Shown piece by piece: positions 33,980 through 42,323 of a DNA stretch of 64,000 bases. How positions within the stretch are numbered: position 1 is the first letter of the stretch; the number at the start of each line of letters is the position of its first letter. The DNA comes from Comamonadaceae bacterium UBA2121. GTDB taxonomy: Bacteria > Pseudomonadota > Gammaproteobacteria > Burkholderiales > Burkholderiaceae_C. The notes under the pieces were generated by a model. It ran no database searches and was not told where the DNA came from. It worked only from the letters and a program-made list of their open reading frames with translations. Where the stretch lies: NCBI GenBank assembly GCA_002331385.1, contig DCYB01000005.1:1-64000 (forward strand). Reading direction: 5' to 3'. The translations under genes were made by a program, and so were the position numbers.

Positions 33980-35650
33980 ATGAGCGACAACACCGAATTC
34001 GACTACATCATCATCGGCGGCGGCACTGCGGGCGCGCTGCTGTGCAACCGCCTCAGTGCCGACAAGCGCACCCGCGTCCTGCTCGTGGAAGCGGGGCGGC
34101 GCGACGACTACCACTGGATCCACATTCCCGTGGGCTATCTGTATTGCATCGGCAATCCGCGCACCGACTGGCTCTACAACACCGAGCCCGACCCCGGCCT
34201 GAACGGGCGCACGCTGCGCTATCCGCGCGGCAAGACGCTGGGCGGCTGCTCCAGCATCAACGGCATGATCTACATGCGCGGTCAGGCACGCGACTACGAC
34301 CACTGGGCCGACGTGACCGGCGACGACGGCTGGCGCTGGAATGAAGTGCTCTCCGCCTTCCGCCGCCATGAAGACCACTGGCGCCTCGATGATCCTGCAA
34401 AGGCCAGCCCTGCCTTCAAGGCCTTGCACGGCAGCAAGAGTACCGGCGGATCGGGCGAATGGCGCGTGGAAAAGCAGCGCCTGCGCTGGGACATCCTCGA
34501 CGCCTTCGCGCGCGCCGCACAAGAGGCCGGCGTGCCCGCCAGCGACGACTTCAACAGCGGCTCCAACGAAGGCGTCGGCTACTTTGAAGTGAACCAGAAA
34601 TCCGGCTGGCGCTGGAACACCGCCAAGGCCTTTCTGCGCCCCACCTGCTACGGCCGCCCGAACTTCGAGATGTGGACCAATGCGCAGGCCGCCAAGCTCG
34701 TCATCGAAACGCAGCCCGACGGCAGCCAGCGCTGCACCGGCGTCCAGGTGTGGGATGGTCAGGAGATGATCACCGCGCGCGCGGACAAGGAAGTCATCCT
34801 GAGCGCGGGCGCCGTGAACTCACCGCAAATCCTGCAACTCTCCGGCATCGGCCCCGCCGACCTGCTGAAGAAAAACGGCATCGAAGTTGTACGCGACCTG
34901 CCCGGCGTCGGTGCCAACCTGCAAGACCATTTGCAGATTCGCGCGGTGTTCAAGGTCAACAACGTGCCCACGCTCAACATGCTTGCCAGCAGCCTCATCG
35001 GCAAGGCCAAGATTGGGTTGGAATACGCGCTCAAACGCAGCGGCCCGATGAGCATGGCGCCATCGCAATTGGGGGCTTTCACGCGCAGCAGCCCCGAGCG
35101 CGAGCACCCGAACATCCAGTACCACGTGCAGCCGCTGTCGCTCGATGCGTTCGGCGAGCCCTTGCACAACTTCCCGGCATTCACGGCCAGCGTCTGCAAC
35201 CTGAACCCGACCAGTCGCGGCAGCGTGCAGATCAAGAACGCCGACTTCAAGAGCGCTCCCGCCATCGCACCCAATTACCTGTCCACCGACGAAGACCGCA
35301 AGGTGGCCGCCGACAGCCTGCGCGTCACCCGCCGCATCGTGGCGCAGCCCGCCCTGGCACCCTACGCCCCCGAGGAATGGAAACCCGGCCCACAGTACCA
35401 GAGCGACGACGAACTGGCGCGCCTGGCAGGCGACATCGCCACCACCATCTTCCACCCCGTCGGCACCACCCGCATGGGTCGTGCCGACGACCCGATGGCG
35501 GTGCTGGACTCGCATCTGCGCGTGCGCGGCATCGCGGGCCTGCGCGTGGTCGACGCCGGAGCCATGCCCACCATCACCAGCGGCAACACCAACTCGCCCA
35601 CATTGATGATGGCCGAAAAGGCCGCGGAGTGGATTCGCGCAGGCGCGTGA
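33980..35650 (+). CDS. GMC-family oxidoreductase (choline dehydrogenase-like)
   Basis: This 556-residue flavoprotein has the N-terminal FAD motif GGGTAGALLCNRLS, the family signatures around GGCSSINGMIYMRGQA and SAGAVNSPQILQLSGIGP, and a C-terminal catalytic His in FHPVGTTRMG. Members oxidise alcohols, including choline, and the substrate here is unknown. The ATG at 33980 is chosen; a TTG seven codons upstream is open. It lies 151 bases after the YdiJ-like gene on the same strand. Its own promoter region shows no copy of the candidate GntR motif. Confidence 0.9.
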   Translation: MSDNTEFDYIIIGGGTAGALLCNRLSADKRTRVLLVEAGRRDDYHWIHIPVGYLYCIGNPRTDWLYNTEPDPGLNGRTLRYPRGKTLGGCSSINGMIYMRGQARDYDHWADVTGDDGWRWNEVLSAFRRHEDHWRLDDPAKASPAFKALHGSKSTGGSGEWRVEKQRLRWDILDAFARAAQEAGVPASDDFNSGSNEGVGYFEVNQKSGWRWNTAKAFLRPTCYGRPNFEMWTNAQAAKLVIETQPDGSQRCTGVQVWDGQEMITARADKEVILSAGAVNSPQILQLSGIGPADLLKKNGIEVVRDLPGVGANLQDHLQIRAVFKVNNVPTLNMLASSLIGKAKIGLEYALKRSGPMSMAPSQLGAFTRSSPEREHPNIQYHVQPLSLDAFGEPLHNFPAFTASVCNLNPTSRGSVQIKNADFKSAPAIAPNYLSTDEDRKVAADSLRVTRRIVAQPALAPYAPEEWKPGPQYQSDDELARLAGDIATTIFHPVGTTRMGRADDPMAVLDSHLRVRGIAGLRVVDAGAMPTITSGNTNSPTLMMAEKAAEWIRAGA

Positions 35651-35710
35651 TCCTGTCGTCCTGATCCGATCGGCCGAGGCATGCGTACAGATGGGCGCTC
35701 AGATGCGCGC

Positions 35711-35980
35711 TCAGGAGGGCGCAAATGCGGCAAGGGCGCAAATGCGGCAAGGGCGCGGCGGTATGAAACACCACCGCGCCCTTGCCGCAACGAGGATGCG
35801 CGTCCATCCATCCATGTGCAGCGCCGCAAACGACTCCGGCGGCTCGGACTCCAGCACACGACCTTCCGCAGAAATCTTCATCGCATACACCATCGTCACG
35901 CCCGAATACGGCGGCGTAAAACGCCAGTCACGGCGGTAGATCGTGCCGCGCCCCGACCCAGCGGGACAAGGCTTGCTCAC
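35711..35980 (-). pseudogene. Possible gene remnant, TonB-C-like in character
   Basis: An 89-codon frame from 35980 encodes a protein-like central stretch (YRRDWRFTPPYSGVTMVYAM, then KISAEGRVLES) that weakly recalls the DGxV...RxWxFxP pattern of TonB C-terminal domains. It runs at its end into the 17-bp tandem repeat, giving CRICALAAFA. No ribosome binding site or family was recognised. It may be a degraded gene or chance coding. Confidence 0.22.
35721..35788 (+). repeat. 17-bp tandem repeat fused to a 19-bp-arm hairpin
   Basis: GCAAATGCGGCAAGGGC occurs twice in tandem (35721-35737 and 35738-35754). The second copy forms the left arm of an inverted repeat (35744-35762 with 35770-35788, one mismatch in 19, 7-base loop). 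It lies 71 bases after the GMC gene and could act as a factor-independent or mRNA-stabilising structure, although no T-run follows. Confidence 0.75.
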
Positions 35981-36270
35981 CTATGCACTTCGGACTATGA
36001 GAGTCACGATCAATTAGCCAGGCATGCCAACACCCGTCACACTCACGTCACGAAAAAATGTTGCACTGCCACAATTCTGGGCAATTTCGCTGGTCCCGTG
36101 CTCTAAAACTGGGTGGGGAAAGCACTGATGCACTAACGAGGTGCAACGATTACATTCTCCTTACTCGAACGCGCGCCTCGGCTCGCAGCGAGGGGACCGA
36201 GGAGACAAGACAAACTCAACAACAGCACAATATTTAAAACCTGTGTCCACAGAAGATGCAGATTCACCCA

Positions 36271-36298
36271 AGCGCCGCAATTGCGGCGCTTTTTTTTT
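36271..36298 (+). terminator. Strong intrinsic terminator without an assigned gene
   Basis: A perfect palindrome AGCGCCGC-AATT-GCGGCGCT is followed by eight T on the plus strand. No recognisable plus-strand gene ends before it. Upstream, 36176-36202 holds a smaller nested hairpin (CCTCGG...CCGAGG). It may end a small RNA or a lost gene. Confidence 0.85.
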
Positions 36299-36301
36299 GG
36301 C

Positions 36302-36422
36302 TCATCGCGAACGCCCGGGGAGTGCCGCCTTGAACTTGGGGAGAAGATGGCCGGTATAGCAACAGTCGTAGGCCGAGCGCTTGATGACCTTGATGCGATG
36401 GTTGATCCCCACCAACTGTCCG
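36302..36422 (-). pseudogene. C-terminal remnant of an ISL3-family transposase
   Basis: Reading the minus strand, about 40 codons encode TGQLVGINHRIKVIKRSAYD and then end LLPKFKAALPGRSR before a TGA. The GINxRIKVIKRxAY segment and the (A)AxPG tail match the C-terminus of ISL3-type (IS204/IS1001/IS1165) transposases. No catalytic domain or terminal inverted repeat was found, so it is a fragment. Its presence supports past insertion events in this pocket. Confidence 0.7.
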
Positions 36423-36593
36423 GTGTGCGTGGGCCAACAAACCCTTGAGACGATCCCGCGCCGATAGGGCTTGAGCGAGGTGCCATTGCTTCCAATGGCT
36501 GCGCGCCTGTCACCACTGTCCGCATTTCAGAAGCCCTTGAACTGCTCTTTCATCATCTTCACCGTCATCCATGGCGCATTTGCGACAAGCACG

Positions 36594-36758
36594 TCATCCA
36601 AGGGCTTGCCACAGCGCTATCTGGAAGTCCTGATCCGCGATCAGATGGTCAATTACCTGAAATCCGGGCCACCAGTCCCGCCAGCTGTATCTTTGTGTAC
36701 TGAGTGCTGTTCTTGCTGGTTGGATATTTGAATTCACAACCAATGCATATAAGCTCAC
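36594..36758 (-). CDS. Possible 54-residue protein overlapping the upstream gene
   Basis: A GTG at 36758 overlaps the stop codon of the upstream unknown gene (GTGA) and opens a 54-codon frame with a protein-like sequence containing YSWRDWWPGF and IADQDFQIALWQALG. The overlap suggests translational coupling, but there is no homology recognised and it could be chance or the start of a truncated gene. Confidence 0.28.
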   Translation of the reverse strand: MSLYALVVNSNIQPARTALSTQRYSWRDWWPGFQVIDHLIADQDFQIALWQALG

Positions 36759-37300
36759 CTCTCTTCTGCTTTTATATCGAGGTTCTGTGAACGATCATTT
36801 GAATTTCCACAATTATCTTTTATAAATGCAATCGCCTCCGCAACTCCTCTTAGATTAACATTTGCACACCTAGCAGACATCGAAGTATAGAAATTGATTG
36901 TCAATTTCCGCGACGACAACGCTTTTTTTAATTCTTCGTTACGCAAAATTGCCGCGCCAGCATAGATTTCGTCCGAGTTCGCACTTCGACTAGGCAGATC
37001 CAAATTTTCATCAAATCGAAACTCTATTTTTTTAATATACGATAACTCACTCAATCCGGTCAATTTAAAAGACAAAGCATTCCCATTGTCCAGTATACGG
37101 TCATCGTATCTTACACCAACGCATCCCCCTCCAGTGGTTGCACTTCTTTTTTGGATATTCCAGCCCTCGACATTCTTTATGACCTCATTCGAGTCATCAA
37201 TTGAAAAGGACCGTGATGGGTGAGATGCCACAAAAAGAAATAGAGCTACTATCTTCACATGTGCTAAAAAAGGTCGAATTTTCATATCGCCTGCCATCAT
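36755..37300 (-). CDS. Secreted protein of unknown function
   Basis: This 181-residue product is not recognised. An N-terminal basic-hydrophobic segment (about MKIRPFLAHVKIVALFLFVA) is a likely signal peptide, so the mature protein would be periplasmic. Three Cys remain in the mature part (GGGCVG, SARCAN, DNCGN), enough for a disulfide. The start overlaps the stop of the upstream gene (ATGA) and has an AAAGGA ribosome binding site 6 bases upstream; the internal ATG at 37285 would begin at the signal peptide. AT-rich codon use differs from the neighbourhood, which suggests horizontal transfer. Confidence 0.6.
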   Translation of the reverse strand: MMAGDMKIRPFLAHVKIVALFLFVASHPSRSFSIDDSNEVIKNVEGWNIQKRSATTGGGCVGVRYDDRILDNGNALSFKLTGLSELSYIKKIEFRFDENLDLPSRSANSDEIYAGAAILRNEELKKALSSRKLTINFYTSMSARCANVNLRGVAEAIAFIKDNCGNSNDRSQNLDIKAEER

Positions 37301-37785
37301 ATAAATTCCTTTACCTGAGGCCCGCCATAAAGCATTGGAAACCCTGTGTTTTTGAATGGGATATAGTCCCCGTACAAATTCTCCGAAGGTTCAGCCTTGC
37401 ATTTTGCTGAATAAGGAATTTCAATTCCGTCATCAGTAAAATGACAACTCATGACTCGACCTTTTGACAGCGCCCAAGTATACATAAAGTGAAACCGGAA
37501 CAAAAGACACTGAGACAAAACATAATGATTATGAACTCGTTTGCCCCCTGTCTTCAATTTATCCACTTCGGCAGCAGATTCAGGCCAGTTTTTTATACTT
37601 TTCTTTAACAGTCTGGATCTCCATCCTTTTTCAACAAATACAACAATTTCTTCTTCGTCCACAATTTTTCGCATCTCTGCCAGAAACCGCTTGGAAGGAT
37701 ATTTGTAAATTTTCTTACCGCTTTCCATCAAAGTGTCTTTATACAAAAAACTACAAAAATTGAATACAAATCGCCATTCAACCAT
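37297..37785 (-). CDS. Protein of unknown function in the AT-rich pocket
   Basis: This 162-residue product is not recognised. It is basic and lacks a signal peptide, with a conspicuous HNHYVLSQCLLFRFHFMYTW stretch and a C-terminal GYIxF-like aromatic region (YGDYIPFKNTGFPMLYGG). The start is uncertain: no ribosome binding site precedes the ATG at 37785, a downstream ATG at 37728 has a weak one, and a protein-like reading continues about 16 codons upstream of 37785 to a stop. It may be a truncated gene. Its stop overlaps the next gene (ATGA), so the two form a pair. Confidence 0.5.
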   Translation of the reverse strand: MVEWRFVFNFCSFLYKDTLMESGKKIYKYPSKRFLAEMRKIVDEEEIVVFVEKGWRSRLLKKSIKNWPESAAEVDKLKTGGKRVHNHYVLSQCLLFRFHFMYTWALSKGRVMSCHFTDDGIEIPYSAKCKAEPSENLYGDYIPFKNTGFPMLYGGPQVKEFI

Positions 37786-37923
37786 TGGTGAACTTAAAGG
37801 CTCTTGTCTTTGATTGAGTGGAAGCTCGTTCGTGATCGCTGTTCAAGCGCTCCTCCATCGATCGGATCGTCCTGACGCAGATGACGGTACGCCGCGCCTG
37901 CGCTGGTGCGACAATCGCCCTCC

Positions 37924-38682
37924 ATGGAATGGATCATCGTCTCGCTGGCCTCGATGCTGGCCGGTTTTGTGGACGCCATCGTCGGTGGCGGCGGGCTGAT
38001 TCTGGTGCCTGCGCTGTTTGCCACCTTCCCTGCGGCTCCGCCTGCGACGCTGTTGGGCACGAACAAGAGTGGCTCGGTCTGGGGCACGGCGATTGCGACC
38101 CTGCAGTACAGCCGCAAAGTTCAGATGCGCTGGCATGCGATGCTGCCCGCGTTTGGCGCCGCCGTGGTGGGATCGTTTGCGGGCGCGTGGGCGGTTACGC
38201 TGATTTCGGGCGACTTTCTGCGCAAGTTGCTGCCCTTTATCCTGCTGGCGCTGCTGCTGTACACCTTGGCGAAAAAGGAGTTGGGCCGCACGCATGCGCC
38301 CGTGCATGAGGGCCGCAGCGAGACCATTGTTGCGAGCCTGATCGGTCTGACGATTGGTGCGTACGACGGTTTCTTCGGGCCGGGCACGGGCAGCTTTTTC
38401 ATCTTCTTGTTCGTACGCCTGTTGGGTTATGACTTCCTGAATGCGTCGGCGTCGGCCAAGCTGATGAATCTGGGCAGCAACCTGTCGGCCATTGCGCTGT
38501 TTGCGGCGAAGGGCCACATTTGGTGGCATTACGCCGTGCCGCTGGCGATCTTCAATGTGATTGGCAGTCTGGCGGGCACGCATCTCGCGCTCAAGCACGG
38601 CGCGGGTTTTGTGCGCGGGATTTTCATCTTCGTGGTGACGGCACTGATTCTCAAGACAGGCTACGACGCGTTCTTGCGTTAA
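37924..38682 (+). CDS. TSUP-family transporter (TauE/SafE-like)
   Basis: This 252-residue membrane protein has about eight hydrophobic segments in two repeats. It carries the family features GFVDAIVGGGGLILVPAL near the N-terminus and YDGFFGPGTGSFFIF in the second half. Members export sulfite or other organosulfur anions, or import thiosulfate-like ions. The ATG at 37924 starts the standard N-terminus. It is the first gene after the AT-rich pocket, and no sulfur gene is adjacent. Confidence 0.9.
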   Translation: MEWIIVSLASMLAGFVDAIVGGGGLILVPALFATFPAAPPATLLGTNKSGSVWGTAIATLQYSRKVQMRWHAMLPAFGAAVVGSFAGAWAVTLISGDFLRKLLPFILLALLLYTLAKKELGRTHAPVHEGRSETIVASLIGLTIGAYDGFFGPGTGSFFIFLFVRLLGYDFLNASASAKLMNLGSNLSAIALFAAKGHIWWHYAVPLAIFNVIGSLAGTHLALKHGAGFVRGIFIFVVTALILKTGYDAFLR

Positions 38683-38769
38683 GCCGTTCGCGCGACATCG
38701 GTTTGCCGTACAGTGCATGCTGCGCGTTGCGAGGGGCACAGCGCCATACGATCATGAGGCATCCGGAAC

Positions 38770-39687
38770 ATGCGTGGCATCACTTTGATTGGCGCACCCA
38801 CGGACGTGGGGGCGAGCGTTCTTGGCGCAAGCATGGGGCCGGATGCGCTTCGCATTGCCGGCATCGCTCGGGTGCTGCGCGAGCGTGGGCTGATGGTGCT
38901 GGACTACGGCAATCTGATCGGCCCGGGCAATCCTCAAGCGGCGCCGCAACAGGGCTTTCGCCATCTGGATGAGGTGATTTCCTGGAACCAGGTGGTGCAC
39001 ACGGCAACGCTGGAAACCCTGGCCGCTGGCCGACTGCCTTTGCTCATGGGCGGCGATCACAGTCTGGCGATCGGCTCCATCAGCGCGGTGGCGCGACATT
39101 GCCGCGCGCGTCAGCGTCGACTCAAGGTGCTGTGGCTGGATGCGCACGCCGATGCCAATACCCCCCAGGGCAGTCCCAGCGGCAATCTGCACGGCATGCC
39201 GGTGGCGTGCCTACTTGGACATGGCCCGCAAGCGCTCGTGCAACTGTCGGGTGCCGATCCCGCGCTGCGCAACGAGGAACTGGCCATGATCGGCCTGCGC
39301 AGCGTGGATGCCTGCGAGAAGGAGTTCCTCAATCTGCATCGCATCGACGTGTATGACATGCGCACCATCGATGAGCTGGGCATGCGCGCGGTGATGCAGT
39401 CCGCACTCGCGGATGTCGATGAAAACACGCATCTGCATGTGAGCTTCGACATGGACTGTCTGGACCCGGTCGAAGCGCCTGGCGTGGGCACGCCGGTGCG
39501 CGGCGGCCCCAACTACCGCGAGACGCAGTTGTGCATGGAGATGCTGGCCGACTGTGGTGCCTTATCGTCGCTCGACATCATGGAGCTGAACCCCGCGCTG
39601 GACATCCGCAATCAGACGGCGGAATTGGCGGTGGATTTGATCGAATCGCTGTTTGGCAAGTCAACTTTGATGCGTGAAAAACGTTGA
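38770..39687 (+). CDS. rocF: Arginase
   Basis: This 305-residue ureohydrolase splits arginine to ornithine and urea. The Mn2+ ligands are complete: His97 in GGDHS, Asp124, His126 and Asp128 in DAHADAN, and Asp227 and Asp229 in SFDMDCLDP. The PTDVGAS start and GNLHGMPVA segment favour arginase over agmatinase. An amino-acid ABC transporter follows on the same strand, which may feed the substrate, although nothing proves it carries arginine. Confidence 0.88.
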   Translation: MRGITLIGAPTDVGASVLGASMGPDALRIAGIARVLRERGLMVLDYGNLIGPGNPQAAPQQGFRHLDEVISWNQVVHTATLETLAAGRLPLLMGGDHSLAIGSISAVARHCRARQRRLKVLWLDAHADANTPQGSPSGNLHGMPVACLLGHGPQALVQLSGADPALRNEELAMIGLRSVDACEKEFLNLHRIDVYDMRTIDELGMRAVMQSALADVDENTHLHVSFDMDCLDPVEAPGVGTPVRGGPNYRETQLCMEMLADCGALSSLDIMELNPALDIRNQTAELAVDLIESLFGKSTLMREKR

Positions 39688-39875
39688 ATCTGTTGGTGCC
39701 ACGTGCCAATGGGGGTAATCCCCGCAGAAGGTCAGACCGCAGGGGCGGCCCATCTTTTTATAATGTGGCTGCTTTGTGACGCCGCCCCGCCATCGAAAGG
39801 GGCACCTGTCCTCCGGCTGTGTTATCGACATGGCCGGATTTTTTGTACCTGATGCGATCCCGCAGGAACGAACAC

Positions 39876-40640
39876 ATGAAGAAGATCTTGACTACCGTGG
39901 CCACCGTCGTGGCATTGTGCTCCGCCGTCTCCGTGCAGGCCCGTCCGTTGGATGCCATACAGAAGAGCGGCAGCATCACCATGGGCTCGGAAGGCCAATA
40001 TGCGCCCTTCAACTTCTTCAGGGGCAAGGAGCTGACCGGCTACGAAATCGATGTGGCCGAAGCGGTTGCCAAGAAAATGGGCCTGAAATATGAGTGGAAG
40101 GCCGTCGGCTTCGACGCGCTGCTCACGGGCCTGGCGCAAGACCGCTGGGATCTGGTCATTGCCTCGCACGCCATCACGCCCGAGCGCGAAAAGGCAGTGA
40201 GCTTCACCCTCCCGCACTATTGCTCCGGCGGCATCATCGTCGCCATGACGCCTGCGATCAAGACCGCCAAGGACCTGGCCGGCAAGGTCGTGGCGGTGCA
40301 AACTGGCACCACCTATCTGGAACATGTGAAAAAGGTGCCCGGCGTGAAGGAAGTGAAGAACTTCCCGACCGACGAAGCCGCCCGCAATGCGCTGGTGTCC
40401 AAGCGCGTGGACGCCTGGGTGACCGACCGCTTCGTGGCCAAGGAAATGATCTCCAAGAACGCCAAGGCTGGCTTCAATACCGGCGACATGCTGTTCGTGG
40501 AGCAAGTGGCTGCCGCCGTCTCCAAGGGCAACACGGGTCTGTCCGACGCCTACAACAAGGCGCTGAAGGAACTGATCGCTGACGGCACCATCAAGGCCAT
40601 CTCCGAGAAGTACTTTCACGAAGACGTCACCTGCAAGTAA
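39876..40640 (+). CDS. Amino-acid ABC transporter substrate-binding protein
   Basis: This 254-residue periplasmic protein has a signal peptide ending near VQA-R and the family-3 solute-binding core: GSEGQYAPFNFF, LTGYEIDVAEAVAKKMG, GFDALLTGLAQDRWDLVI and VQTGTTYLE. These are typical of polar amino-acid binders. The ATG at 39876 follows an AGGAA ribosome binding site. The permease and ATPase genes follow. The upstream gap has a TATAAT at 39759-39764 without a clear -35 box. Confidence 0.9.
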   Translation: MKKILTTVATVVALCSAVSVQARPLDAIQKSGSITMGSEGQYAPFNFFRGKELTGYEIDVAEAVAKKMGLKYEWKAVGFDALLTGLAQDRWDLVIASHAITPEREKAVSFTLPHYCSGGIIVAMTPAIKTAKDLAGKVVAVQTGTTYLEHVKKVPGVKEVKNFPTDEAARNALVSKRVDAWVTDRFVAKEMISKNAKAGFNTGDMLFVEQVAAAVSKGNTGLSDAYNKALKELIADGTIKAISEKYFHEDVTCK

Positions 40641-40703
40641 TCCCTTCTCACTACAACGGTCCCCGAGCCTGCGGTTGCTGACCGGGGCCGGGACTCTGCA
40701 CTC

Positions 40704-41486
40704 ATGCTCTTAGCCCTCTGGCCCGCACACTGGAGCCGCTCCCAGCGCAGCAATGCAACACTGGTGGCGGCTTTGGTGTTGATGGTGCTGGTCCTCGCTC
40801 TGCTCGGCCAGTTCCTTTCCTTCTTTCCCGAGCCGATCGGCTCCAACGCCGCCTTGTTCAAGGAAGGCGCCATCACCACGCTGTACCTGACAGCGGTGAG
40901 CGGCGTCGTGGGCCTGATTCTGGGCACTGCCGCTGCGCTTGCGCGCACCTCGCCCATGGCCTGGCTGCGCTGGATCGCCAGTTTCTACATCTGGGCCATT
41001 CGCGGCACTCCGCTGCTGGTGCAGATCCTGTTCGTCTACTTTGCCCTGCCGGTGCTGGTGCCGGGCCTGAACCTGCCCGACTTCGCCGCGGCCGTAGTGG
41101 CGCTGGGCCTGAACGTGGGCGCGTACAACGCGGAAGCCGTGCGCGCCGGTTTGCTGGCCGTTCCGCGTGGGCAGACCGAGGCCGCACGGGCGCTCGGCCT
41201 GCCGCGTAGCCGCGTGTTTCTGGACGTGGTGTTTCCGCAGGCATTCAAGATTTCGCTGCCACCGCTGGTGAGCAATTTTGTCGCCCTGCTCAAGGACTCG
41301 TCACTGGCCTACGCCATCGGCGTGGTGGAGCTGACCAACGTCGGTAACCGCATCCAGTCGGCCACGTTCCAGCCGGTGCAGACACTGGTGACGGTGGCCA
41401 TCACCTACCTGATCCTGACCACGCTGGTCACGCAGGTGGCAGCGGCCATCGAATACCGTTTTGACGTGGAGGGCCGGGTCAAATGA
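40704..41486 (+). CDS. Amino-acid ABC transporter permease
   Basis: This 260-residue His/Glu/Gln/Arg/opine-type permease has five or six membrane segments. The YIWAIRGTPLLVQILFVYF segment and the EAA loop (EAARALGLPRSRVFLDVVFPQA) mark it as the membrane subunit that contacts the ATPase. Its stop overlaps the ATPase start (ATGA), so the two are translationally coupled. Confidence 0.92.
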   Translation: MLLALWPAHWSRSQRSNATLVAALVLMVLVLALLGQFLSFFPEPIGSNAALFKEGAITTLYLTAVSGVVGLILGTAAALARTSPMAWLRWIASFYIWAIRGTPLLVQILFVYFALPVLVPGLNLPDFAAAVVALGLNVGAYNAEAVRAGLLAVPRGQTEAARALGLPRSRVFLDVVFPQAFKISLPPLVSNFVALLKDSSLAYAIGVVELTNVGNRIQSATFQPVQTLVTVAITYLILTTLVTQVAAAIEYRFDVEGRVK

Positions 41487-42241
41487 GCGCGCCCCTGAAC
41501 AAGCCCAACTGCTACATCGTCGCCGACAAGGTGTGCAAATCCTTCGGCACGCATCAGGTGCTCAAGGACGTGTCCACCTCGTTCAACACGGGCGAGGTCA
41601 CCGTCATCATCGGGGCGTCCGGCTCCGGCAAGAGCACGCTGCTGCGCGCCATCAACCGGCTGGAGCCGCACGACAGCGGCACCATCACCATCGCAGGCGA
41701 GCCCGTCACCGACAACCCGGCCACGCTGCAAAAGCAGCGCTGTGAAGTGGGCATGGTGTTCCAGCAGTTCAACCTGTTCGGCAATATGCCGGTGCTGGAC
41801 AACGTCTCCCTCGCTCCGCGCCGCATTCGCGGCCTCTCGCGCGAGCAGGCCAACGCCAAGGCCATGCAATTGCTGACCCGCGTGGGCATGCAGGACCATG
41901 CGCACAAGTATCCGTGGCAGTTGTCGGGCGGACAGCAACAGCGCGTGGCGATTGCGCGCGCACTCGCCATGGAACCCAAGGTGATGCTGTTTGACGAACC
42001 CACTTCCGCGCTTGACCCCGAGATGGTGCAGGAAGTGCTGGACGTGATGCGCGAGCTGGCGCGCGGCGGCATGACGATGATCATCGTGACCCACGAGATG
42101 GGTTTCGCGCGCGAAGTGGCCGACCGCGTGATGTTCTTCGACCAGGGCCGCATTGCGCACGAGGCGCCGCCCGCCGAGTTCTTCGGCAACCCGGCGAATG
42201 ACCGCATCCGTGCCTTCGTGGGCCGCATGTCGCATCATTGA
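41483..42241 (+). CDS. Amino-acid ABC transporter ATPase
   Basis: This 252-residue ATPase of the polar amino-acid group (GlnQ/HisP-like) has Walker A GASGSGKSTLL, Q-loop VFQQFNLF, signature LSGGQQQR, Walker B VMLFDEPTSALDP and switch His in VTHEMGF. It ends the three-gene uptake operon before a strong hairpin. Confidence 0.95.
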   Translation: MSAPLNKPNCYIVADKVCKSFGTHQVLKDVSTSFNTGEVTVIIGASGSGKSTLLRAINRLEPHDSGTITIAGEPVTDNPATLQKQRCEVGMVFQQFNLFGNMPVLDNVSLAPRRIRGLSREQANAKAMQLLTRVGMQDHAHKYPWQLSGGQQQRVAIARALAMEPKVMLFDEPTSALDPEMVQEVLDVMRELARGGMTMIIVTHEMGFAREVADRVMFFDQGRIAHEAPPAEFFGNPANDRIRAFVGRMSHH

Positions 42242-42264
42242 CCCTCGCTGCCACAAGCTGCACC

Positions 42265-42298
42265 GAAGCGCGCCCGCACGGCGCGCTTCGTACTTTTG
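42265..42298 (+). terminator. Intrinsic terminator after the amino-acid ABC operon
   Basis: A perfect 10-bp stem (GAAGCGCGCC at 42265-42274 with GGCGCGCTTC at 42280-42289) and 5-base loop, followed by GTACTTTT. It lies 24 bases after the ATPase stop. Confidence 0.75.
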
Positions 42299-42323
42299 AA
42301 GATCTGTCTTTTCCGAGCCTGTT

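Larger units (their letters stand above)
35660..37803. other. AT-rich accessory pocket with transposase remnant
   Basis: From about 35.99 kb to 37.80 kb the composition changes to long AT-rich stretches unlike the neighbouring genes, and recognisable housekeeping genes stop. It contains an ISL3-type transposase end, an orphan terminator, a repeat-hairpin block at its left flank and two or three small overlapping genes of unknown function. No flanking direct repeat or attachment site was found. It reads as a decayed horizontally acquired insert between the GMC and TSUP genes. Confidence 0.65.

Noticed and set aside
36471..36731. Plus-strand 86-codon frame in the AT-rich pocket
   Set aside because: No ribosome binding site and not protein-like; the minus strand reads better here.
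39759..39764. TATAAT as promoter of the amino-acid ABC operon
   Set aside because: No acceptable -35 box at 16-18 bases; kept only as a remark in the gene entry.
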